Origin: Amyelois transitella
Taxonomy: Eukaryota; Arthropoda; Insecta; Lepidoptera; Pyralidae
Length of the DNA: 64,000 nt
Reading direction: 5' to 3'
NCBI RefSeq assembly: GCF_032362555.1
Contig: NC_083510.1
Location: forward strand, 9,699,501-9,763,500
A model generated the notes under the pieces. The model saw only the letters and a list, made by a program, of their open reading frames with translations, was not told the DNA's origin and made no database searches. Both the position numbers and the translations under genes were made by a program. This document shows positions 1 to 10,163 of this stretch, piece by piece (within the stretch, counting starts at the first letter, position 1; the number at the start of each line of letters is the position of its first letter).

Positions 1-3000
1 TGTCGTGGCACGCAGACTTGGCAGTAAATTCGCGCGTCGCAGGTCTCTCGTCTTCAATCTTACATTCCAGTTTAGGTTCCTCTTTAGGCTCTTCTTTAAT
101 AACATTTTCTTCAATTTTGTCCACTTTCTCTGGCTTCTCCTCATCCGAAAGAACTTCGTCAGTTCTCAAAACAGGGTCACTGTGCTCAACAATAGCCTTA
201 GATTCCTCAACCACTGGTTCTATTGCCACAGTTTCTTCTTTTATCGGTTTATCAGCTTCTTCCTCTTTTACAACCTTTCTCTCTTCAACTGTTTCTGTTT
301 TTACAAATTCTGGCTCATCTATCTCAGGCTTTAACTCTTCTTTAGAGAGCAAATCTATCTCAGATTTAATTTCTGGTAAGAGTATTCTGTCATAATTGTA
401 AGGTATGGTTTTTTTGATAGGAGACATTGGAGAGAACTCCTGTTTGATGGGTGATTTCTTCTCAGCTTTGATAGGCAGACTCGAAGGATATTCTTTGACA
501 GGAGTAAGTGGCGGCTCGGGAGGTGGAGACATTGGAGAGGAACTACTGAAACATCTATTTCTACTTCTCTTCTCCCTTGGAGGATAATCCACACTCTTCC
601 TAGACATTTTGGTGTCATAATTCAATCCATTCACTTTACAATGCTTTGGATTTCCACAAGCACAAGGCTGCTTGCTACCATCAGAGTCATGACCAACAGT
701 TATTTCAGTGTCAGATTGAATTACTCCAATTGTCACTAAATAAACATGTAGAGTGCCTTTAACGATACAGTGTTGCAGTTCAGCATTAGGTTTACATGAT
801 CTCCGTACGAACCTAGCTTCGTTACCATATGTTCTTGTGTCGATACAGATTTGCGTGTTGTCTTTCGGTAATCTATAGAAAAATACGAAAGGACCCGGCT
901 TCTGACTGCCGGCCCGCGCAGAGTTCTGTAACTGCGGTCTATGCTGATTAGACAACATATACTTGCCCCTTAGTTCTATGATAGGTGTGTTTTCTTTCAA
1001 TTCTTTTATTGCAATCAAAATTTTGCCACCAGCGTGAGGCACTGTTGTACATAAATGCGCAGTAATAGCTGACGCCATATTCGGTGAATTACCAAGTTTA
1101 CTGCTGTATTTCATAATCTTAGCTCGCAGCTCTGGACTGTAATGATTTGTCACAGCTAGTTCATAAGATTCTTGCCAGTGTGACTGATTAGATACATTCA
1201 TGTTGTATTTGCTTCTATTCATCATAATTTCTTTCTTTCGTTTTACTCTCTTTTCTGTTAACTTTCTCTTAGGTCCTTTCCGCACAACTTCCGTTTTCTT
1301 AGGTCGCTTAGGACCTCTTTTAGGAGGCAAAGGTTGCAGCGGGGGTTGCGTCAGAGGCGGGAGCACCGGCACGGAGCTTGAATTGTAAGTGGTCACGAAG
1401 GAACCACTTGTATTGGTGTATGTGGTAACAGTCAACAAACGTTTTCTTTTTTGTCCTGGCGGCCGGCCGGTTTCAGAAGAATCTGAGTCTGACGCCGCCC
1501 CCAAGGCATTCAGTTCCTCCCGCTTTCGCATTTGAATCGCTCTGGCGTGGCGCCTATCAATAGGCCGCGGTAAGCAGAGTTCGCACATGTAAGTATCTGG
1601 TATGTTGTTCCTATCAATGCCCATGCAGTCGACATGTTGCCATTCCCCACATCGATCGCAGCATATCATATAGCCGTCGTCATGAGTGTAATCGCAAATG
1701 CATCTAGTTTTGCCTTCTTCTTCACCTTCGGGCGCAGTCTCTGTGTCGCTGCCGCCTCTGTTAGCCTGTGCACGGTCTCCGTCTAAGGACGATATTACCG
1801 AAGCCGCATCATCATCTGGCGGTGGTATTGGCAAGGGTTGTGGTTTGTAAGTTAAAGCTGCCATCGGAATGGAAGTGATAGGAATCGGGGGGCCGACCAC
1901 ACTGCTGGTTGGTACAGTAATTGGTAGGTCATATGATGCTGTGGACATAATAACTGGAGAACTCCTTTTCAATGGGCTAACTGGTGTAGCTGGAGTAGGC
2001 GAGACATTAGACGTCGGGGATAATGTCGATACCACCGTTGTAATAGCAGGAGGCGAAGGTGAGGGTTGTTTCTGTGCTGGTAATGCATATGTATGGTCGA
2101 GCATCACAAAAGCCAGCGCTTGAAAAGAGTAACGGCGGAATTCCTCAGTCAGATTAGGTCTCTCTTCCATTCCAATTATATCATCTGCTGTCTGTAGCGT
2201 CGTCTTGTCGCCACTGAAATAAAAGCAATTTAATTATTATACATGATAAGCCTTGACAATGTAATAAAAATGTTATTGAACTTATAAAATGATTTAATTG
2301 TATGCAATACTTACAAAACAATCCTCTTTTGGTTGTTCGGTTTAACTGCAATAATCTCTTCTATATGAATTGGGGTAGTTACATTTGCTACTATAGGAGC
2401 TGGGTTGGGATGTAACATTAATTTTGGTTGTGACAAAGACTGCAATATTTGTGCCGTCAATTGCTGGTTAGCTGATACTTGCGAAACTGTAGAGAGCTGA
2501 TTGTCTGATGTGGCATAAGTTTGAACATATCGTAAATTCGGAGTAGATCCTGATTGAACATAATGTGGCCCTTTAGGCAGGCTTGTACTTATTGGAGCAG
2601 TAGAAATCAACACTGGGCCACATGGGGATTGGAGCACTAAGCGTTCACCTTTTTGAGGAAATTTCATCTGATGTTGTATACTTGGCTTATGAGTGGGACT
2701 TCCAATTTTTTGTATAACTTTAGAACTATTGGTATCTAAAGTACTGTAAGTAGGTTGTGTCTGGTTTTTATAAGTAGTATTTGTAGAAGCACAAGGCTTA
2801 GTATCCGATTTTTGGGTAGAACCAGTTTGCTGTATTATCTTTATTGCTCTTGATTGATTTTTCTGTCCAGACACTTGGCTAGAATTCTTAGATCCTTTGA
2901 ATGTGTTAACAGATTTCTTCCCAGAATGTACTGACATTTTGTTAGGTCCAGAAACTACACGGGACAAAATATGGCACTGAGTGCTGCCTGATGATGCTGC

Positions 3001-5002
3001 AACCATAGCATTTAAGTTAGCACCATTGTTAACCTTATTCAATGCTTTATTTAAGTTTGTGCCTTTTGCAAATGTATGACTATAAGATACATTCTTAATG
3101 GGGCTGCTTATTACATTAGGCGAAACAGAGCAACCAATCAGTGATTGACTCTTAGGGGGTTTAGTACAAAGCACTGAGTTATTTACATGTTTCTGTGACA
3201 CTACATTTGTGCTCCATTTATAGAAATGACTTTGGGTGCCATACACCGGTGCTATTTCTTTACCCTGAGTGATGTATTGTTGTGAATAAGTAGTATTTTT
3301 TGGTATAGATATGTTGCTTAATATCTGAACCTTTGAATTTTTAGGTCTATAACTGGTTTCATTGATAATATTAGCTCTTCTGGTTGGATTTGTATCATTT
3401 ACATAGCTTTCACTAGTGATTATTATCTGTGAGACCGCAGCCTGTGACTGTTCTTCTTCACTTTTATCTGCAGTGGCACTTGTAGCAAGAACTGCTGGTA
3501 ACCACAATGTCTGATTGGTAGGAACATCTTGTGATACATTCTGTATAGTTGTTAGGTTACCAACCGCTGCATCAACGTTGATTGTAAAGTTCTGCGGCAG
3601 TTTAGTAACATTTTGAACTATTGCTGTGTTCAAAGGGGCTTGTATTATAGTGGCAGAGTTATCAATATAATTAGCATCACCTGAATCTTCAGTTTCTTGT
3701 ATTATGGGGTATGCAATGTTGCCTTCATTGTCAATGGTAGGTTCCTCTAACCTTATTATTCCTGGGAGTGAGTCCACTGACATATCTTGTTCACAAATTT
3801 TCTCTGCGATATGATACTCTACTTCCTTGTCTGCTTTATTATGAGCAGAGTGGACAACACTCTCAATGTTAGTGGAGTCTGGTTCGGTACCACCCTCAGT
3901 AGGAGATAAGGGCACAGCCCTAAGGACAGGAGTACGTATACTGGGTACATTCATAGTATCTGTTAGTTTTTGTTCCAATACTTGATCAAACACATTTTCA
4001 CTGGAGGTGGTCGGCCCGTAATCCTACAACAAAACAGAAACTATTATCATATGGACATAACACAATGTTTGAACATAATTTGCTGAAGGCAGTCTATTTT
4101 AAGAGCTCCTGTTAATCATATTAAAACAAAATTTACTGTTTTATATATTACAACAATGACATGGGTAGGCAGATATGCTGTTGTCCATCTAACGAATTTA
4201 TTATCATAAAATCAACATATATTTCTGTGGACTTGAATAATTGAATAACAGTCATATCAAATGCCCTCATTCACTTGTGATAGCCACTACCATGAACGTA
4301 CATGGGAAAAATCACATTATCTACTTACCATGAACACAAAAGCTGAAAGTCTTAAACTAAAGGACAATAAGTACACAGAAAGATTTATTGCATATTTACC
4401 AGAAAAGAAACAAATACATTGCATTTTCCAGAAAAAAAAGAAGATAAAAGTAATTCGCTGCAAAATTTCATAAACACTATATATACATAGCTGTAAGATT
4501 ATTTACATAATGTCTTCATTTAGGTAAGTAAGTTTATCTTTCTCTTTTCATATTTCCTGTATGTTTCACCACTACAACCTGGGATAGTTTTCTAACATTT
4601 CTCACTAGGATGCTTCATATTTTTATTTAAAGAATCAATCCAAAAAGAACATAGGTATGAAAGATATCAGAATCTAATAAGAAAATCTTGAGTCAGCTTA
4701 TATTATGTATTACATATCCATCACCTATGCAATAGTCTAAGCAAATACATGAAGCCTAACTTGGAAGAAGTATAGGAAGCTAACTGATGATAGCTTTAAA
4801 ATGTCCCTATTCAATGAATGATTTTGATGGTGTAAGAAGGTTGATATGGGGTAGGAAAAAAAGCAGTGTAAAATGAACTTACTTGCCGGGCCGCAGGTTC
4901 ATATTCTGATGTAGATGACATACCGTATAAACTATCATCTTGGGTCAAACCCGAGATGACGCTTTGGAGAGCTCCTCGGCCTCCCAAGTTTATTTCATGT
5001 GA
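1..5002 (-). CDS. upSET: upSET / MLL5 (KMT2E)-like PHD- and SET-domain protein, 3' end beyond window
   Basis: The coding exons are 4921-4883 (within exon 5002-4883), 4023-2315 and 2213-1, joined by GT-AG introns in matching phase (0, then 2). At least 1,320 residues are present and the frame is still open at the left edge. The N-terminal 750 residues are low-complexity Ser/Thr/Gln/Asn-rich. A PHD finger lies at about residues 754-796 (nt 1576-1702), with CIC, CCDRC, HVDC and CELC zinc ligands. A basic linker and a SET domain follow (about 960-1090, nt 690-1060), with FVRRSCKPNAE where active SET enzymes have NHSCxPN, then a Cys-rich CACGNPKHC segment and an acidic Lys/Glu-rich tail. This order and the divergent SET core are typical of fly UpSET, human MLL5/KMT2E and yeast Set3, which act with histone deacetylases at open chromatin rather than as strong methyltransferases. 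I chose the start at 4921 because the upstream frame holds a stop and no ATG. Identity with upSET is inferred from domain order. Confidence 0.9.
4024..4882 (-). other. upSET intron 2, no further feature
   Basis: This intron separates the start-codon exon from the long second coding exon. It is AT-rich, with a GTAAGT donor at 4882-4877 and a TTGTAG acceptor at 4024. Small open frames on the plus strand look random, and I see no mobile element. Confidence 0.6.
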
Positions 5003-5657
5003 CTGCAATCGAAAATTGACTCTTTATCCATATATCTTGCAAATCGACGCTATAACGTATTATGTACACCATTATGATGTTGGTAAAAATATTTTTAGTA
5101 GACTACGATATGGACGACCCTCGAGGTCATTGTTCCAGAAACAAGTAGAAAGTCCCTTGAATTGTTGCCCTACGATCAAATATATCAAGTAGAGACTATT
5201 TCGATTGCAATAAATACAACAATGCCTAATTATGATGCATTTATTAAGTGGATAGGTTAATCCACTGCCGCCATTAATGTCGCTCGGAAACTGAAATGTA
5301 TCGTTACTAAACATCAAAAAAAGTAAACACTAACCTAAAATAAGACTTAAATCCAAAACATCGCAGAAAAACAATTAAAATTAATGTATTTTACATGACT
5401 TTAAATTAAACCGTGCCCCATAGTAACAAAGGGACGTAAAATAGAAGTACACACAAAAATGAGGTTTGTATATTTTTTCTCAAAGTCTTATTAGGTATTC
5501 TAAGAATATAAGTAGAAAAGTTCATAATAAAAGAGTGAAGAGCTAGAAAAATAAAGAATATTTAACCAATACAATACGACAACATCACAAAGCTATGAAA
5601 TACTAAATCCAGATGTAAACACTTTTATAGAAAATGCATTTAGAAATAGTGACTTAC
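5003..5657 (-). other. upSET 5' UTR intron
   Basis: This intron has a GTAAGT donor and a TTGCAG acceptor on the minus strand. Its content is unremarkable AT-rich sequence, and I see no coding potential or repeats. Confidence 0.5.
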
Positions 5658-5800
5658 CTGCTTACAAAAAAATTAATATCACCTACAATGTAGCGAAAGT
5701 ATTCCCATCAAATAATTGCATAGCACAAACAAAATAGGCCTCAAAGTTCGAAACTACGACCAAAACATTCACAAGAGTTGAAGATGGCGGCCATTGCATA
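5658..5800 (-). promoter_or_regulatory. Probable 5' UTR exon and promoter-proximal YY1/Pho site of the upSET gene
   Basis: On the minus strand a good splice donor (GTAAGT, 5657-5652) closes an exon that can join the acceptor just upstream of 5002. The exon has no start codon in frame with the protein, so it would be 5' UTR, with one short upstream ORF. At 5781-5794 lies AAGATGGCGGCCAT, an almost ideal YY1/Pleiohomeotic motif of the kind found just downstream of start sites of housekeeping genes. The transcription start is inferred to be near 5800; no TATA box is apparent. Confidence 0.5.
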
Positions 5801-6227
5801 TTCTTATACAAAACAACGGGGTTTCACGAAACATGTCCAAGTACTTTGTACTTCCGGTCAAATGCAATTAATATTATGTTGAAATGATTTCACTTCAATG
5901 AAAATATTTCAAAAATATTTTATGTTTATTCATTTTTACATTTTATAAATATAATGAGTACAATTATATGTAGCTTAATTGTAATATATAATTAATAGTA
6001 TCAGTTTGTTGAAAATTGTCTATAGGAAATCTTCCGTTTGTCCATAATTATTTTTTCTATGTCTTGTCTTTAATCAAGCATAGTCAATTGTACTTTTAAA
6101 TGAAATGCGGACTAAAGAATAAAATTTTATTGGGACAAAAGACCTTACAACCAGTCACTCACGAAGTGAACAGAAACACAAAGAGTGTATTAATTATTAA
6201 CCGTGTTAAATACTGTGATATAAAAAA

Positions 6228-6330
6228 GTATATACATATCCCCTGAAGAGTTGCAGGGTAGACAGAGCCAACAGTCTTGAAAAAACTGAAAGACCACGTA
6301 CAGTTGTCTAGCTAAATGATTAAATTTGTT
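6228..6330 (-). repeat. SINE-like family A fragment
   Basis: This is a degenerate copy of the commonest repeat in the window (full-length copies at 15575-15825 and 50581-50850). It keeps the GTAGACAGAGCCAACAGTCT block and is oriented with its tail to the left. Its head is truncated. Confidence 0.7.
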
Positions 6331-6475
6331 GCTAGCATAGTGATATTTAAAGAAGATAAATTCAGTAGATTACCTGTGAAAAGGCAACAAACAAACAAAT
6401 AAAGACAAAGTTAAACCTCACGAGTCTTAACTTGGCAATGTTCTCGAATCAAGACTGCATAAGGGCCGGTGCAGC

Positions 6476-6670
6476 GTGCCGCCGACTTCATCCGACTTAG
6501 GTCTCACCGACTCGGACAGAGTGGATTGAACGTATTTAACTCAACGGCATAATGTCTTTGGCAACGAACTATTAACAAAAAAAAAAACGGGATGTCAGAT
6601 GCTGCCAGTGTGAATATATCTGTCTGTTCAAGTCGGTCAGGCCTATGTAAGACGAAGTCGGCGGTAGCCC
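6476..6670. repeat. Foldback (inverted-repeat) element
   Basis: Two arms of about 50 bp, each starting GCCGACTTC and running to GGACAGA or GAACAGA, face each other about 100 bp apart. A half-copy of the same family occurs at 6855-6995. It shares the right arm and the inner segment containing CATCCCGTT and GTTAATAG.CGTTGCCAAAG. This looks like a non-autonomous DNA element. I could not define a target duplication. Confidence 0.55.
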
Positions 6671-6854
6671 TAAGGAAATAAAAATATATTTTAAGTCTAA
6701 ACAAAAATTGAAGCTGCCGCTAGTACTTATAGGTCAGGAAGTAAATGTCAGTTCTTAAAATTTCTAGAAAAATGCTAATCATACAAGTCTTATGACACGA
6801 CACTACCCATGTAGCGTGTCGTCGAACGATGACTAGCGACTATCAGTCGGTTTC

Positions 6855-6995
6855 CCTTAGGTCTTGTGCAGCGTGTCGTCGACTTACCTATCTAGGCCTG
6901 ACCAACTCGAACAGACACATACTCAAAGGCAGCATTCAACATCCCGTTGTTTTTGTTAATAGATCGTTGCCAAAGTCATCCGCAACGTTTGCATA
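6855..6995. repeat. Half-copy of the 6476-6670 foldback family
   Basis: It begins with the GCAGCGTGTCGTCGAC-type terminus and runs through AGGCCTGACCAACTCGAACAGAC to the GTTGCCAAAG inner block. It is homologous to the reverse complement of about 6530-6665. Confidence 0.5.
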
Positions 6996-7047
6996 ATATG
7001 AGTGCTACAAGGTCTTAAATTTAAATAACAGGTCCTTACATATGAAA

Positions 7048-7410
7048 GGCGGTTTGGACTGCCCTATCGGAGTTAAATTTTTTCTTTGGAAGAAGTTATC
7101 CAAATTTGAAAAAAAAATTGTAATCTGTTGGAACAAGGTCCGGGGAGTACAGTAGATGTCTTAGACATTCCAATTGAAGCTCCTCTAATTTGGTAGATGT
7201 CTGTTGTGCAGTGTGTGGTCTAGCGTTTTCGGGAAGCAGCAGTGGTGTGGAGCGATTTACCAGCCTCGATTATTTAGTAGCTAGCATTTCCATCATCTTA
7301 ACATCCAAGCCTTAAGCTAACTCGGACTTGGTTACGCTTTTACAATAGCCTTCAATTCTTTATTATCAACTAGGGTCTCCAGCCGTCCAAAGGGCTTGTT
7401 CTGTAGGTCG
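7048..7410 (-). pseudogene. Degenerate mariner transposase remnant with large internal deletion
   Basis: The minus strand reads a block ending in VDNKELKAIVKA, matching the N-terminal region of mariner transposases. Only about 100 bp on, the C-terminal catalytic block follows: NRSTPLLLPENARPHTAQQT, KLEELQLECLRH, YSPDLVPTDY, and after an in-frame TAA, KKKFNSDRAVQTA. The middle of the protein, with the first catalytic Asp, is missing, and the usual HDN has become PEN, so the second catalytic Asp is lost. The third Asp survives in the PTDY motif. It is a dead fossil. No terminal inverted repeats could be assigned. Confidence 0.85.
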
Positions 7411-7603
7411 AAATTTTCAGAACGAAAATTTTGTAAACAGAAAAATCAGACAGAAATAAACAAATGAATGACGGTTAACGAAACACAAATACATGTGTGA
7501 ATAGCTGTATTTTGAATTTGGAATTCCTACCCAAGAAGAGAAATTTATGATTAAAGTGGCCAATAGAACAAAACGCCAATTTCATATATTATGTATATTA
7601 TGT

Positions 7604-8040
7604 ATATATACATACATAAAACACGCCTCTTTCCCGGAGGGGTAGGCAGAGACGGTAGTCTCAAAGAGGTATCTTTCCACTTGCCACGATCTCTGCATAC
7701 TTCCTTCGCTTCATCCACATTCATAACTCTCTTCATGCAAGCTCGGCGGTTTCGGGTCCTTTTGACCTGACCCTAATATATAAATATTTTGTAGCGGGAG
7801 CGATGATTCGGCTCGACCGCCACCAAAGGGAAGATCTTCCGCCAGGCTAGGTGTTATGCCTGGGGAACCGCGGCTCCAACAATGTTGTGTCGGAGGTTGT
7901 ATTAGCTCCAACCCGTGAAATCTCTGAAATCGCGATTTAATTTCTTCTCTGCTATTGGTTGAGCGCGTCAATTTCTTCGAGATGATTGACAGTTGTTGTG
8001 AGATTGGATGTTGTGACGAGTGGCGTAGAGATGTCACCAC
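7604..8040 (-). repeat. Non-LTR retroposon tail (family B)
   Basis: Read on the minus strand, the element ends in TATGTATGTATG-like sequence. Just before this it can be read as KRVMNVDEAKEVCRDRGKWK, resembling the very C-terminus of a LINE reverse transcriptase ORF. Other copies lie in EBP2 introns (10233-10400, 11638-11810) and at 59035-59135. The upstream 250 bp (7790-8040) may be the head of a composite SINE, with stretches that read openly on the minus strand. It is not a host gene. Confidence 0.65.
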
Positions 8041-8426
8041 AATTTTATTAATTTTTTCAAGAGAATCCTTAACTTTTGTTTACTTTTAATGTCTTTGAGC
8101 TCTTGCAGCGTGCCGTCGTATAATCTTAATCTTAATCGTACTTTGTAGTCAATTAATAAGTACCTATTCCGTACACCCTTGGTCGTGCCGTCTCGAACTG
8201 ACTGGGTTAAACCAATCGGCCGGCGATGCGACGCGACAACCAGTTGTTGTCAGTGTTGCCAACTCGTTGTGACGAGAAGGCGCTAAATCTATCTCGCGCT
8301 CAATTGCCAAAATTTGCAAAAACAAAAGCGTAAGGTGTCCCAATAATGATTCCTAAACAGATCGATAAAGACTTTTTTTTCTATTCCTGTCACTATATCT
8401 TCTAATGTATAATTTTTTTTCACATA

Positions 8427-8544
8427 CTTGCAAAGAATTAATTTCAGGTTACAGCGGCCGGTCGGCAAAGGGTTTGTGCAGCGTGCCGCCCACTTCGTAT
8501 GAGCATGGCCTGCCGTTGCAACCAGAAATTAATTCTTTTGCAAC
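8427..8544. repeat. Foldback element with 30-bp arms
   Basis: The left arm (from 8427, GCAAAGAATTAATTTCAGGTT) and the right arm (to 8544) are inverted copies with few mismatches. The inner part contains GTGCAGCGTGCCGCC, shared with the elements at 6476 and 6855, so it is probably the same broad family. Confidence 0.5.
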
Positions 8545-9004
8545 TTGCCTACTTTCTGAGCAATTTGGTCCTGCTGAGATCAAACCAAGTCGCAGGAACT
8601 TATTGCGAACCCCGGTAACATAACATACCGGTGTTTCATTGACATAACATATGTCAATGTCAAATAGCTTCCAAAAAAAAATATCACTCAACACGTTTTA
8701 AAACTCTAGGTTGAGGTTATGTGGAGTAGTATATTTTAGGGATGTGACATTGCTGATAAAAAATCGATTTTTATATAATCGATTTATTTTTTAAGTATGA
8801 AAAATCGATTAACAAAAAATCGATTTTTCTTAAGAAAATAATCGATTTTATTATATTGATAGATTTTTTCCTAATTTTTCAATTTATGTCAAAATAAACG
8901 CCATATACATTATATCAATAGATTTATTCATTAAAAATAAACAACAGAAACAGTAAGTTCTTATATAATCAACACAAATTAAAGTTTTTAACAATTGATT
9001 GTTG

Positions 9005-9066
9005 ATTCGTTGCTGAAACTTAATTTTTCAAACTTGAGTTTGAAAAATTAAGTTTCAGCAACGAAT
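9005..9066. repeat. Perfect 30-bp palindrome inside hAT-like copy 1
   Basis: Arms 9005-9034 and 9037-9066 are exact reverse complements around a 2-bp spacer. In the other hAT copy (around 41390-41440) only one arm is present, so the second arm was gained here or lost there. Confidence 0.9.
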
Positions 9067-9141
9067 AATGAATAAAATATCAACCGAATGTCGGTAAAAT
9101 ACTGTTCATCGACTAATTCCATCTAGAGAATGTTTGATTAA

Positions 9142-9820
9142 CCTCTCAGATGCTAAGCGCCCGTACTACCGAGACACTAGAACTGCGGCGGATTTGAACG
9201 AAAAATTAAGCGCGCGACTTGTTTCAGAATTTGATGAAAATATAGGAATATTTCCTTTGAAGTTAATAAAACACTTTTGTACAGTCAAAGCTATATATGT
9301 ATGTATTGAGTATTGTAACACCATATTATAGCAAATAAATTAATTTCATTTTACTTTATTAGACCTTTAGTTACAACTTTCAACAAAAAAACTTGCGCGA
9401 TCCATAGTAGTCTTATTTCCACATTATAACCACATAAAATTAGTTTTTAGGTATTATATGATCAAGATGAACATCATATTTATCTTATTTTTAATAAATA
9501 ACACAGTTTTTGCAATTAAATCATGTTATTTCTTTCAAAAATCCAATATTTTTCAAAATAAATCTCTCCAGGTCACGCACTTTTGAAACAGGGTCTGTTT
9601 TGAACTGATTTTCAACAATTTTTATTTTATACTAACAGTGTAATTTCTGTTGTCTGTGGTTGCTGAGTATGTTTGGGATGTAAATTAAACAATTTTAAAC
9701 CATAACGATATGTATTTTAAGCTTAAAATCGAGTTTTAAGTTGTCTCGGACAGTTGGCGCACATGTGCGCCACAGCAGATTACGGTATTGGCGCATATAT
9801 GCGCCACAGCAGCTGAGAGG
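9142..9820. mobile_element. Nested TTAA-target (piggyBac-type) non-autonomous element
   Basis: This 679-bp insert begins CCTCTCAG and ends CTGAGAGG, and is flanked by TTAA at 9138-9141 and 9821-9824. The matching site in the second hAT copy (around 41305-41321) has a single TTAA in otherwise identical flanks, so it is an authentic empty site. The right end carries palindromic GCGCACATGTGCGC and GCGCATATATGCGC motifs. One 65-codon frame (9134-9331) crosses the left end and matches no transposase I recognise. Confidence 0.88.
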
Positions 9821-10163
9821 TTAAATTAATCATAAATAAACTGTTTTAAGAGCATAGAAAGAATGCACAGATGGCGTTAATGTAATATTATGGAGCTATG
9901 ATAGTATTCTTTGGCAGTTTGCGTTCCGGGCTCCAAGCCAGAAGACAAAAACGTAATGTCGGAGTGCATTTATTGTATGATTATAAAAATCGATTTTTAA
10001 TCGATTATTAATTTAAAAAAAATCACATACAAAAATCGATTTTTACTTTAAAAAAAATCGATTTTTAATCGATTTTTTCCATAATCGATTTTTTTTTCAC
10101 ATTCCTAGTATATTTATTTTTTTGTACTTTTGTGATTAAGTTGGAATCTGCTCATTTACTAAA

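Larger units (their letters stand above)
8737..10107. mobile_element. hAT-like non-autonomous DNA transposon, copy 1 (with nested TTAA element)
   Basis: The element runs from TAGGGATGTGACA to TCACATTCCTA and is flanked on both sides by the 8-bp duplication GTATATTT (8729-8736 and 10108-10115). This is the target-duplication length of the hAT superfamily. Both ends carry clusters of AATCGATT/AAATCGATTTTT. No complete transposase ORF is visible. A shorter copy in the opposite orientation lies at 40901-41677 and is also bounded by a perfect 8-bp duplication. The element ends 56 bp before the EBP2 start codon. Confidence 0.88.

Noticed and set aside
5-618. Several overlapping open frames on both strands at the left edge
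   Set aside because: They are shadow frames of the continuous minus-strand upSET exon, which has PHD and SET domains and stays open from 2213 to the edge.
4811-5008. A 65-codon minus frame starting at 5008
   Set aside because: Its apparent start is a TTG that belongs to the splice acceptor TTGCAG at 5003. Only 5002-4883 is exon, and the first ATG in frame is at 4921.
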